From Pseudofrankia asymbiotica (lineage in GTDB: Bacteria > Actinomycetota > Actinomycetes > Frankiales > Frankiaceae): DNA of 5,507 nt. Below are positions 1 to 5,463 of this stretch, piece after piece. Made by a program: the position numbers and the translations under genes. Each line of letters starts with the position of its first letter. Positions within the stretch are counted from its first letter, which is position 1. The notes under the pieces are model-generated. The model was not told the origin of the DNA and ran no database searches. It was given only the letters and a program-made list of their open reading frames with translations. The stretch covers positions 24,815-30,321 of the forward strand of contig NZ_MOMC01000038.1 of assembly GCF_001983105.1 (NCBI RefSeq), given 5' to 3'.

Positions 1-792
1 CAGCGCCAGCTGTCCCGCCGTCACGCCCCTTTCCTCCGCCAGCGCCCGCAGTTCGGCCACCATCCGCAGGTTGTGCGGCAGGTTCTCGTCGGTGAACCAC
101 GGGGACCGTCGCCGCGAGTCGGTCTCGCCGAGCTCCGCCCGGTCGGTGATGCTGCCGGTGAGAATCCCCTTGCCGAGCGGGGAGTACGGCACGATGCCGA
201 TGCCCAGCTCCCGGCAGGTCGGCACGATCTCGTCCTCGATCCGGCGTGTCCACAGCGACCATTCGCTCTGCAGCGCGCTGACCGGGTGCACCGCGTGCGC
301 ACGCCGGATCGTCGCCGCGGACGCCTCGCTGATGCCGAGGTGGCGGACCTTGCCCTCGGCGACCAGGTCGGACATCGCGCCCCAGGTCTCCTCCACGGGC
401 ACGTCGGGGTCGACCCGGTGCTGGTAGTACAGGTCGATGTGATCCACGCCGAGCCGGCGCAGTGATCGCTCGCAGCTCTTCTTCACGTAGGCGGCGTCGC
501 CGCGCGCGCCCATCGCCCGGTCCGCGCCGGCGAAGACGATGCCGAACTTGGTGGCGATGACGGCCTGGTCGCGGCGGCCCGCGATGGCCTGCCCGACCAG
601 GTCCTCGCTCTCGCCGTAGATGTCGGCCGTGTCGAGGAGGGTGACGCCGAGCTCGAGTGCCCGGTGGATGGTCGCGAACAGCTCCGCCGGACTGCCCACA
701 GCGCCGTAGGCGGGGCTCAGCGACATGCAGCCAAGCCCTTGCGCGCCGACCTCCAGCTCGCCGAGCCTCCTGGTGGGGATGGCGTCAACCAC
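1..792 (-). CDS. Aldo/keto reductase, 3' end beyond the left edge
   Basis: This is a cytosolic NAD(P)H-dependent oxidoreductase of the aldo/keto reductase superfamily; such enzymes reduce aldehydes and ketones to alcohols, and the substrate cannot be read from sequence. The 264 codons present cover most of a TIM barrel that is normally about 320-330 residues; the C-terminal cofactor-binding end lies outside the window. The full catalytic tetrad is visible: Asp54 and Tyr59 ([11 protein letters not shown]), Lys82 (IATKFG) and His125 (YYQHRVDP). The YYQHRVDP block and [12 protein letters not shown] (residues 202-213) resemble the YakC/AKR13-like branch. The GTG start is chosen because an in-frame TGA lies two codons upstream and an AGGAG (plus-strand 802-806) sits 9 bases before it. 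The gene stands alone in this window, transcribed leftwards from the 793-1019 gap. The family call is firm; the subfamily is an inference. Confidence 0.93.
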   Translation of the reverse strand, partial: MVDAIPTRRLGELEVGAQGLGCMSLSPAYGAVGSPAELFATIHRALELGVTLLDTADIYGESEDLVGQAIAGRRDQAVIATKFGIVFAGADRAMGARGDAAYVKKSCERSLRRLGVDHIDLYYQHRVDPDVPVEETWGAMSDLVAEGKVRHLGISEASAATIRRAHAVHPVSALQSEWSLWTRRIEDEIVPTCRELGIGIVPYSPLGKGILTGSITDRAELGETDSRRRSPWFTDENLPHNLRMVAELRALAEERGVTAGQLAL

Positions 793-1019
793 GTCTCACA
801 ACTCCTGTCGTCGTGCATCGCGCCTGGTCGCGGCGGCACACGTCCTGGTGCGGCTGGCTGTTCCCGGTGACACCGATCGTAGTGAACGCTTACCCCTCTG
901 GGGTCGTGGGATGCCGGCCACGCGAACCGCGCCGTCGCGCGAAGCCGACGCGGGGCTAGCCGCGGCGGGCCGGGTGTCATCACCCGCTCCCTCGGCTCCC
1001 TCGGTGCGTCGTGGTGTCG
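793..1019. other. Intergenic region upstream of the aldo/keto reductase
   Basis: No coding sequence is supported in this stretch. It should hold the promoter of the leftward aldo/keto reductase and the 3' flank of the toxin remnant. Visible elements are a 5-bp inverted repeat, ACCCC/GGGGT with a 3-base spacer (892-904), a hairpin at 971-986, and a 9-bp direct duplication (GCTCCCTCG twice, 986-1003). On the minus strand GCAT, 15 bases, then GGGTAA (end of motif near 890) loosely resembles a sigma-B promoter, with the last base off consensus; it overlaps the 892-904 inverted repeat. Confidence 0.5.
971..986 (-). terminator. Possible weak hairpin terminator after the toxin remnant
   Basis: CGGGTG and CACCCG form a perfect 6-bp stem around a 4-base loop (TCAT on the plus strand), 34-49 bases beyond the stop codon of the minus-strand toxin remnant. 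No T-tract follows on that strand, so this is only terminator-like. Actinomycete terminators often lack a T-tract. Confidence 0.25.
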
Positions 1020-1340
1020 TCAGTGGACTGCCGGGATGGCCTGGTCGGCGAGTGCCTCGGCGAGTCTGCGTAGCCAGGCCTGAACGTCGCCGCGGATGGC
1101 TGGGTAGTCATCACGGAAGTTGTCCCAGTCCACCTCCAGCGCCAGCAGGGTGTTGGAGGTGAGGTCGTCGGCGAGCGACCCGATGTCGGGGCGCAGCATC
1201 TCGCGCAGCCGGTCCAGGGCCACGGGCGTGTTCTCGGCGAGGAGCACCGCGTCGTAGAGATCCTTGCCCTGCGGCCAGCCGTACCGAGCCTGGCTAACCA
1301 GGCACCCGCTTGGGCTTTGAAAGCCAACCGGCCGACCGCC
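1020..1340 (-). pseudogene. C-terminal remnant of AbiEii/AbiGii-family nucleotidyltransferase toxin
   Basis: Intact AbiEii-type proteins are nucleotidyltransferase toxins of type IV toxin-antitoxin/abortive-infection systems. Only the last 100 or so residues remain here. The minus frame from about 1300 to the TGA at 1020-1022 reads GWPQGKDLYDAVLLAE and later LEVDWDNFRDDYPAIRGD followed by WLRRLAEALAD, which matches my recollection of the C-terminal region of actinomycete family members. The upstream LAWK-type helix appears to survive in the neighbouring frame as LAFKAQAGAWLAR (about 1300-1340), implying a frameshift near 1295-1310. Upstream of about 1340 there is no recognisable toxin sequence: the GG...DxD nucleotidyltransferase core is missing and no AbiEi-like antitoxin is nearby. 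A GTG at 1355 could start a 111-residue ORF, but it has no clear ribosome site, so I treat this as a decayed gene. The repeat patch at 1392-1502 lies just beyond the break. Confidence 0.7.
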
Positions 1341-1391
1341 GATCTCGGCCGACACCGAAGGTGATGAGGCCGTCGGCTGCGGTGGCCGCCA

Positions 1392-1502
1392 GTGATCTGG
1401 CGGGATTTTCGGAGCTGGGACGCCGAGGATCCCACCGGATCATGGACGGCTCCATGATCTGGTGGGATCTTAGGTGCGGCTCTGCGCGCGATGATGGACG
1501 GC
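1392..1502. repeat. Cluster of short direct and inverted repeats
   Basis: One 18-base word is present three times: at 1392-1409 (direct), at 1454-1471 (direct, 15 of 18 matching the first), and inverted within 1426-1446. A second 13-base word, GAT[C/G]ATGGACGGC, occurs at 1438-1450 and again at 1490-1502 with one mismatch. The cluster fills the gap between the toxin remnant and the FMN-type gene. It could be the scar of a small non-autonomous mobile element or a multi-site operator; no transposase sequence is visible. Confidence 0.6.
1426..1471. repeat. Long near-perfect inverted repeat (hairpin)
   Basis: The arms 1428-1446 and 1451-1469 are complementary over 19 positions, with one G-T pair (1437/1460) and a 4-base loop CGGC at 1447-1450. 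Two further outer pairs (1427/1470 wobble and 1426/1471) extend the stem to 21. No T-tract follows on either strand and neither neighbouring gene ends here, so a simple terminator is unlikely. The 3' arm ends 76 bases before the GTG of the FMN-type gene, upstream of its likely promoter. Confidence 0.85.
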
Positions 1503-1534
1503 CGGACACCTGCCTGATCGAGGGGCGGTCGGTC

Positions 1535-1540
1535 CATACT
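1535..1540 (+). promoter_or_regulatory. Possible -10 element for leaderless transcription
   Basis: CATACT lies 6 bases before the GTG at 1547. There is no ribosome-binding site at normal spacing; the nearest purine run, AGGGG at 1521-1525, is 21 bases away. This arrangement fits the leaderless mRNAs common in actinomycetes, with transcription starting at or next to the GTG. No good -35 box is visible. Confidence 0.35.
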
Positions 1541-1546
1541 CGCGGC

Positions 1547-2083
1547 GTGTACGAGACCGCCGAAGAAATCAAAGGACTGCAACGTCTGCTCGACGAGAGC
1601 GCGAATGCCGCCGGTCCTCATCTCCGGAGCATCATCACGCCCGAGCGCCGCATCGACGCCGCCGAGCTCTGCCGCCGGATGCGGGGCATGCGCCTGCTGG
1701 CCCTCGCGACCGTGACCGCCGACGGGCGTCCGCTGGTGGGCCCGGTGGACGGCTACCTCATCCGCGGATCGTGGTACTTCAGCTCGGGACGCGACTTGGT
1801 CCGGATGCGCCACCTCGCCGCCCGGCCGGCCGTCAGCGCCACTCACCTGCCGGGCGAGGAACTGGCCGTCACCGTCCATGGACGGGCCGAGCTGTTCGAC
1901 GTCCTCGACCCGGCACGTCCCGAACTTCGGCGGGCGATGCTCGATCACTACCTGCCGTCGCAGGGAACGGCATTCGAGGAATGGCTGGACGACGTGAATC
2001 CGCTCGGCGCCCGCATCGAGGCGGCCAAGGTGTTCACGTTCCAGGAGGCCGGTGGGGACCAGACCGGTCAGCACCACATGTGA
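1547..2083 (+). CDS. Pyridoxamine 5'-phosphate oxidase-like FMN split-barrel protein
   Basis: This 178-residue cytosolic protein belongs to the putative PNPOx-like flavin-binding split-barrel group, whose members bind FMN or F420 and act on often unknown small molecules. A helical N-terminus (YETAEEIKGLQRLLDES, residues 2-18) leads into ITPERRI and then the barrel: LLALATVTADGRPLVGPVDGYL (50-71), SWYFSS (75-80), the RMRHLAARPAVSATHL block (86-101) and EELAVTVHGRAELFD (104-118). The first part of the barrel and the RxRHLxxRPxVSATH block are the usual cofactor-pocket regions. The GTG at 1547 is chosen because the sequence from its second codon on looks like the usual family N-terminus; an upstream in-frame extension to 1310 crosses the hairpin and is not protein-like. 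It ends 5 bases from the convergent DUF1360 gene. The family is secure; the substrate and true PNPOx activity are not, because the protein differs from classical PdxH. Confidence 0.88.
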   Translation: MYETAEEIKGLQRLLDESANAAGPHLRSIITPERRIDAAELCRRMRGMRLLALATVTADGRPLVGPVDGYLIRGSWYFSSGRDLVRMRHLAARPAVSATHLPGEELAVTVHGRAELFDVLDPARPELRRAMLDHYLPSQGTAFEEWLDDVNPLGARIEAAKVFTFQEAGGDQTGQHHM

Positions 2084-2088
2084 AAGGC

Positions 2089-2637
2089 CTACTCTGCCGC
2101 CTGCTCGAGACGGGCGTAGGCGAACTGGAGGGCGTCGGAGCCGGCGACCGCGGTGAACACCGAGGCGGCGAGCCGGGTGAAGCGGGGCGCCGTCACCAGG
2201 CCGAAGACGAACCCGGTGGCGACCCACTGCGCCGCGCAGAAGGGGCAGGTGAGCAGCTCGCCGACGCTGTGCCGGGCCGAGCCGGTCTCGCGTACCTCCT
2301 CGGAGAGTTCGGCGGGGCCGGTCACGCCTCGATAGCGGGTGAACGGTGCGCGCAGTGGGCTGGTCACGGGGTCCTTGGTCAGGATGCGGCTGAGCTTGTG
2401 CGTCGCGACGGTGATCAGCGCGAGGTCGGCGGCGTTGACCCGCTCGGGCGGGGTGGCACCGGTCAGCCGGGCCGCACCGACGAGGGCGGCGCACAGGCCG
2501 CCGTACGTTCCCAGCGTCGCCAGATAGCCGCGCAGCGGGCGCGGCGTGCCGCCCGAGTACTCGGCCTCTTCCTGCCGGGCGACGTCGGCGACCCGGTCAG
2601 CGACCGTCCGGCCGGTTTCGTGTGGTGCTGTCGTCAT
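2089..2637 (-). CDS. DUF1360 domain membrane protein
   Basis: This 182-residue protein matches the DUF1360 family, whose function is unknown; the sporulation protein links seen in Bacillus should not be carried over. A charged N-terminus (1-35) is followed by a hydrophobic stretch at about 37-61. The signature THKLSRILTKDPVTSPLRAPFTRY spans 79-102, then an acidic linker, then GELLTCPFCAAQWVATG at 126-142. A final hydrophobic region covers about 138-172 and ends SDALQFAYARLE. The CPFC pair (Cys131, Cys134) beside a membrane segment suggests metal binding or a redox role, which is inference only. The ATG at 2637 has a purine run (GGCAGGGG) immediately upstream and opens where the family normally begins. 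It is convergent with the FMN-type gene and divergent from the VOC gene, so it is probably its own transcription unit. Confidence 0.85.
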   Translation of the reverse strand: MTTAPHETGRTVADRVADVARQEEAEYSGGTPRPLRGYLATLGTYGGLCAALVGAARLTGATPPERVNAADLALITVATHKLSRILTKDPVTSPLRAPFTRYRGVTGPAELSEEVRETGSARHSVGELLTCPFCAAQWVATGFVFGLVTAPRFTRLAASVFTAVAGSDALQFAYARLEQAAE

Positions 2638-2702
2638 GATCCCCTGCCTGCCCCGCTCGCGGGCGTCTAAATCCGGTCATCGGCCCGCGTTCCGCCCAGT
2701 CA

Positions 2703-2717
2703 GGAAGCTCGGCTTCC
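2703..2717. repeat. Short hairpin at the edge of the tandem duplication
   Basis: GGAAGC and GCTTCC form a perfect 6-bp stem around TCG. The right arm is also the start of the first tandem unit at 2712. It lies 66-80 bases upstream of the DUF1360 start, in its promoter region. Confidence 0.45.
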
Positions 2718-2755
2718 GTGCGGTGTGGTCGGCGCTTCCGTCCGGTGTGGTCGGC
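2712..2755. repeat. 22-bp tandem duplication
   Basis: Units 2712-2733 and 2734-2755 are adjacent and identical at 21 of 22 positions (G at 2720 against C at 2742). Each reads GCTTCCGT, one variable base, then CGGTGTGGTCGGC. The 22-bp period is close to two turns of the helix, so two identical sites would lie on the same face. It sits in the divergent gap between the DUF1360 and VOC genes and could be a paired operator or replication slippage; the sequence alone does not decide. Confidence 0.8.
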
Positions 2756-2810
2756 GTGATCGACATGGGGCGCTCCGATGACGTGCGGTCCAGCCGCCGG
2801 AGGTCGACGT

Positions 2811-2834
2811 GATTCGTGCGTGGGACCCGGGTAT
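2811..2834 (+). promoter_or_regulatory. Sigma-B-like promoter candidate for the VOC gene
   Basis: GATT (2811-2814), a 14-base spacer and GGGTAT (2829-2834) fit the GNNT-N14-16-GGGTAY pattern described for the Streptomyces SigB general-stress regulon. Transcription would start near 2841, giving a leader of about 40 bases that contains a good ribosome site. The -35 part of the pattern is weak, so chance is not excluded. Confidence 0.4.
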
Positions 2835-2870
2835 CCAACGTCCGTCAATCCGCCGGATCAGGCGGCAACG

Positions 2871-2876
2871 AGGAGG
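2871..2876 (+). promoter_or_regulatory. Strong ribosome-binding site fixing the VOC start
   Basis: A perfect AGGAGG stands 6 bases before the GTG at 2883. It decides against the in-frame ATG at 2778, which would add 35 residues unlike the family. A 5-bp inverted repeat, CCGCC/GGCGG (2850-2865), lies just upstream. Confidence 0.85.
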
Positions 2877-2882
2877 TTCAAC

Positions 2883-3242
2883 GTGGCACTTAGCTGGAAG
2901 TGGCTCGTGATCGACTGCACCGACCCGGCCCCGGTCGCCGGTTTCTGGGCCGACGTCCTCGGCGTCCGCGCCGAGCCCGACCAGGACGGCGACTGGATCG
3001 TCGTCTCGCCGGACAGTTCGGTGAAGCTGCTGTTCGAGCGCGTGCCCGAGGCCAAGACCATCAAGAACCGGCTGCATCTCGACCTGAGCCCGTCGTCGCC
3101 CGACGAACAGCGGACCGAGGTCGAGCGGCTGCTGGCGCTCGGGGCCACGCGCGCGGACGTCGGGCAGACGGGCGAGGAGTCGTGGGTGGTGCTCGCGGAC
3201 CCGGCCGGCAACGAGTTCTGCGTCCTGAGCGGCAAGGGCTGA
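2883..3242 (+). CDS. VOC family / glyoxalase-like domain protein
   Basis: This is a 119-residue single-domain protein of the vicinal oxygen chelate fold, in the glyoxalase-like group common in actinomycetes. Family members include metal-dependent lyases, dioxygenases and resistance proteins; most of this small group has no assigned reaction. Visible blocks are WLVIDCTDPAPVAGFWADVLG (residues 7-27), a middle strand region ending KLLFERVPEAKTIKNRLHLDL (48-68), a helix ERLLALGATRADVGQ (81-95), and SWVVLADPAGNEFCVLS (100-116). His65 in NRLHLDL and Glu111 in GNEFCVL are at positions that commonly serve as metal ligands in VOC proteins. The length is usual for one domain, so a dimer would be expected. 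It is monocistronic here, divergent from the DUF1360 gene, and is followed by a hairpin and a long gap. Confidence 0.9.
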   Translation: MALSWKWLVIDCTDPAPVAGFWADVLGVRAEPDQDGDWIVVSPDSSVKLLFERVPEAKTIKNRLHLDLSPSSPDEQRTEVERLLALGATRADVGQTGEESWVVLADPAGNEFCVLSGKG

Positions 3243-3261
3243 CCGCGAAGCGTTGACCGCG

Positions 3262-3280
3262 GGGCGCCCGCACAGCGCCC
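3262..3280 (+). terminator. Terminator-like hairpin after the VOC gene
   Basis: GGGCGC (3262-3267) and GCGCCC (3275-3280) form a perfect 6-bp GC stem with a 7-base loop, 20 bases past the VOC stop codon. No T-tract follows. Its position supports a terminator; its sequence is only moderately convincing. Confidence 0.4.
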
Positions 3281-3425
3281 GTGGCATGGGGCTTACCTGG
3301 GATAGCTCCGCGGTGAGGCTGATCGCCCGCCTCCGACGGACCACAGCGCCCTGCCCGGACCGCGGCCTCCTGAGAGGGAGAATCGCCAGCCAGGATGGAG
3401 GCGCCAGGCGGCCGCCGAGCGGCTT

Positions 3426-3450
3426 GTTTGGCGGCCGGGCGGAGGGGTAG
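3426..3450 (+). promoter_or_regulatory. Sigma-B-like promoter candidate for the TPP enzyme
   Basis: GTTT (3426-3429), a 15-base spacer and GGGTAG (3445-3450) match the SigB-type pattern except for the last base, where C or T is expected. The GTTT matches the preferred -35 form. A start near 3458 would give a leader of about 210 bases and would place the small ORF at 3467 almost at the 5' end of the transcript. Confidence 0.3.
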
Positions 3451-3466
3451 CGAGTCGGAGGAAGCC

Positions 3467-3526
3467 ATGCCATTCCGCCTTCGTGACGGTCGTCCAGGCC
3501 TCTTTCGCGAAACCGAAGGCACGTAG
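3467..3526 (+). CDS. Possible 19-residue leader or small ORF
   Basis: An ATG at 3467 is preceded by GGAGGA (3457-3462) with 4 bases between, and is followed by 18 further sense codons and a TAG at 3524-3526. The peptide begins MPFRLRDGRPG, is rich in Arg and Gly, and has no run of a single amino acid that would suggest classical attenuation. I do not recognise it. It precedes the TPP enzyme start by 142 bases and is in a different frame. It may be a regulatory leader peptide, an unrelated small protein, or a chance ORF with a good ribosome site. Confidence 0.3.
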   Translation: MPFRLRDGRPGLFRETEGT

Positions 3527-3651
3527 GAGAGACCGGGCGCTCCGCGCTGGGGCGATCGCGCACAGCGGGAACGGTGCCGGCCGCGACGGCGTGAATGCGT
3601 GCGCCCCGGCCGTGCGGGGCGCGCTGATCCGACGGGTCGACGTGCAGACGT

Positions 3652-3659
3652 GGAGAGGA
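3652..3659 (+). promoter_or_regulatory. Ribosome-binding site fixing the TPP enzyme start
   Basis: GGAGAGGA ends 9 bases before the GTG at 3669. It supports this start over the longer open frame beginning at 3483, since the family N-terminus (VADVLLARLREWGV) begins a few codons after the GTG. Confidence 0.75.
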
Positions 3660-3668
3660 ATTCACCTC

Positions 3669-5462
3669 GTGTCGCAGACAGTCGCGGACGTGCTGCTGGC
3701 CCGGTTGCGGGAGTGGGGCGTCCGGCAGGTGTTCGGCTATCCGGGCGATGGCATCAACGGGCTGTTGGCGGCCTGGGGCCGCGCGGACAACGACCCACAG
3801 TTCGTGCAGGCGCGGCATGAGGAGATGTCCGCGTTCGAGGCGGTCGGATACGCGAAGTTCAGCGGCCAGGTGGGTGTGTGCGCGGCCACCAGCGGCCCAG
3901 GCGCGATTCATCTCCTCAACGGTCTGTACGACGCGAAGCTCGATCATGTCCCGGTCGTCGCGCTGGTCGGCCAGACCGAGCGGTCGGCGATCGGCGGCTC
4001 CTACCAGCAGGAAGTCGATCTGCTGAGCCTGTACAAGGACGTCTGCAGCGACTACGTGCAGATGTGCACGGTCCCGAAGCAGCTGCCCAACCTCATCGAC
4101 CGGGCGATCAGGATCGCTCAGGAAGAGCGTGCGCCCACCGCGCTCATCTTTCCCTCGGACGTCCTCGACCTCCCGTACGAACCACCCGAGCATGCGTTCA
4201 AGCAGGTGCCATCGAGCGTGGGGGTGACCGCCGCGACGGTGACCCCGGACGCGGCGGGGCTCCAGCGGGCCGCGGACATCCTCAACGCGGGCGAGAAGGT
4301 CGCGCTGCTGGTCGGCCAGGGTGCCCGCGGCTGCGCCGAGGAGCTGACGGAGCTCGCGGACCTGCTCGGGGCGGGAGCGGCGAAGGCGCTGCTGGGCAAG
4401 GACGTCCTGTCCGACGAGCTGCCCTGGGTCACGGGCTCGATCGGGCTGCTGGGCACGACCGCCTCCGACCGGATGATGCGGGAGTGCGACACGCTGCTCA
4501 CGGTCGGCTCGAACTTCCCCTACACGCAGTTCCTGCCGGACTTCGACCAGGCGCGCGCCATCCAGATCGACCGCTCGGCCAAGTGGATCGGCATGCGTTA
4601 TCCGTACGAGCTGAACCTGGTCGGCGACGCGAAGGCCACCCTCCAGGCGCTCATTCCGCTGATCACCCGCAAGGACGACCGCGGCTGGCGGGAGACGATC
4701 GAGAAGAACGTCGCCGCGTGGTGGAACACCTGCGAGCGGCAGGCGATGACCGGCGCCGATCCGGTCAACCCTATGCGCATCTTCCACGAGCTTTCGCCGC
4801 GCCTGCCCGCCAACGCGATCGTCGCGGCCGATTCCGGCAGCGCCGCCAACTGGTACGCGCGTCACCTCCGTTTCCACGGGGACATCCGCGGGTCGCTCTC
4901 GGGAACGCTGGCGACGATGGGCCCCGGAGTGCCATACGTGATCGGCGCGAAATGGGCGTATCCGGACCGGCCGGGGATCGCGCTCGTCGGCGACGGCGCC
5001 ATGCAGATGAACGGCCTCGCCGAGCTGATCACGATCGCCCACTACTACGAGCAGTGGGAAGACCCCCGGCTGGTCGTCGCGGTCCTGCACAACAACGACC
5101 TCAACCAGGTCACGTGGGAGATGCGGGCGATGGAGGGCTCGCCGAAGTTCGCCGAGTCCCAGAACCTGCCGGACGTGGACTACGCCGCCTTCGCCCGCTC
5201 GCTGGGCCTGCTCGGGCTGTCGCTGGCCACGCCGGAGGCGATCGGCCCCGCCTGGGAGGAGGCGCTGAGCGCGGACCGGCCGGCGGTCCTCGACATCCGC
5301 TGCGACCCCGACGTCCCGCCCATCCCGCCGCGCACGACCGCCGACCAGGCGATGAGCACGGTCAAGGCCGTCCTGCACGGCGACGAGAACCGGTGGGGAT
5401 TCGTCCGCCAGGGGGTCAAGGACAAGGTCCAGCAGTACCTGCCCGGCTCGAAGGAGAACTGA
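3669..5462 (+). CDS. Thiamine-diphosphate-dependent enzyme, pyruvate oxidase (PoxB)-like
   Basis: This 597-residue protein has the three-domain layout of the acetolactate synthase/pyruvate oxidase superfamily. PoxB converts pyruvate to acetate and CO2 while passing electrons to quinone at the membrane; that reaction is the best guess here. The N-terminal pyrimidine-binding domain (about 1-170) has FGYPGDGINGLL (22-33) and the catalytic Glu51 in ARHEEMSAFEAVGYA, then TSGPGAIHLLNG. The central domain (about 190-350) has LLVGQGARG (213-221) and GSNFPYTQFLP (280-290), which parallels GTDFPY of E. coli PoxB and favours an FAD-type oxidase over acetolactate synthase. The C-terminal domain binds diphosphate and metal through GDG (441-443) and HNND (474-477). 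The tail (about 553-597) is long and charged and could be a membrane-contact helix as in PoxB, which is inference. Length is slightly above the 572 of E. coli PoxB. The next gene starts 2 bases after the stop, so the two are probably co-transcribed. Other substrates cannot be excluded. Confidence 0.9.
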   Translation: MSQTVADVLLARLREWGVRQVFGYPGDGINGLLAAWGRADNDPQFVQARHEEMSAFEAVGYAKFSGQVGVCAATSGPGAIHLLNGLYDAKLDHVPVVALVGQTERSAIGGSYQQEVDLLSLYKDVCSDYVQMCTVPKQLPNLIDRAIRIAQEERAPTALIFPSDVLDLPYEPPEHAFKQVPSSVGVTAATVTPDAAGLQRAADILNAGEKVALLVGQGARGCAEELTELADLLGAGAAKALLGKDVLSDELPWVTGSIGLLGTTASDRMMRECDTLLTVGSNFPYTQFLPDFDQARAIQIDRSAKWIGMRYPYELNLVGDAKATLQALIPLITRKDDRGWRETIEKNVAAWWNTCERQAMTGADPVNPMRIFHELSPRLPANAIVAADSGSAANWYARHLRFHGDIRGSLSGTLATMGPGVPYVIGAKWAYPDRPGIALVGDGAMQMNGLAELITIAHYYEQWEDPRLVVAVLHNNDLNQVTWEMRAMEGSPKFAESQNLPDVDYAAFARSLGLLGLSLATPEAIGPAWEEALSADRPAVLDIRCDPDVPPIPPRTTADQAMSTVKAVLHGDENRWGFVRQGVKDKVQQYLPGSKEN

Positions 5463-5463
5463 C

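Larger units (their letters stand above)
3243..3668. other. 426-base gap upstream of the TPP enzyme
   Basis: No conserved protein is visible in any frame. From left to right it holds a duplicated 8-base word TGACCGCG (3240-3247 and 3254-3261), a terminator-like hairpin (3262-3280), a sigma-B-like promoter candidate (3426-3450), a 19-codon ORF with a ribosome site (3467-3526), and the ribosome site for the TPP enzyme. The same reading frame as the TPP enzyme is open from 3483, but that part is rich in Arg, Ala and Gly and unlike the family, so it is taken as non-coding leader. Confidence 0.6.

Noticed and set aside
73..465. Two plus-strand open frames of 118 and 130 codons in the aldo/keto reductase region
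   Set aside because: Both are antisense shadows of the reductase, which has all four catalytic residues and a ribosome site on the minus strand.
1310..1546. Longer start for the FMN-type protein at 1310, giving 257 residues
   Set aside because: The extension translates the hairpin and part of the toxin remnant; the family N-terminus (YETAEEI) begins at the GTG at 1547.
980..2494. A 504-codon open frame on the minus strand across the toxin remnant, hairpin, FMN-type gene and part of the DUF1360 gene
   Set aside because: It crosses several independent genes on both strands in the wrong frame. Only the short LAFKAQAGAWLAR stretch near 1300-1340 looks meaningful, as the frameshifted part of the toxin remnant.
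3290..3410. TPP riboswitch in the leader of the TPP-dependent enzyme, suggested by CTGAGA near 3370
   Set aside because: The other conserved thi-box parts (the GGATAATGCCAGCGTAGGGA-type block and its order relative to CTGAGA) are absent, and such riboswitches control thiamine synthesis or transport rather than TPP-using enzymes.
3483..3668. N-terminal extension of the TPP enzyme from a GTG at 3483, giving 659 residues
   Set aside because: The extra 62 residues are Arg/Ala-rich, unlike the family N-terminus and not a clear signal peptide, whereas the GTG at 3669 has a good ribosome site and begins right before the conserved domain.
2700..5378. An 892-codon open frame on the minus strand, antisense to the VOC and TPP genes
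   Set aside because: It is a shadow of high-GC codon bias: rich in Arg, Asp, Val and Gly with no family resemblance, and it lies over two genes with clear motifs and ribosome sites plus two intergenic regions.
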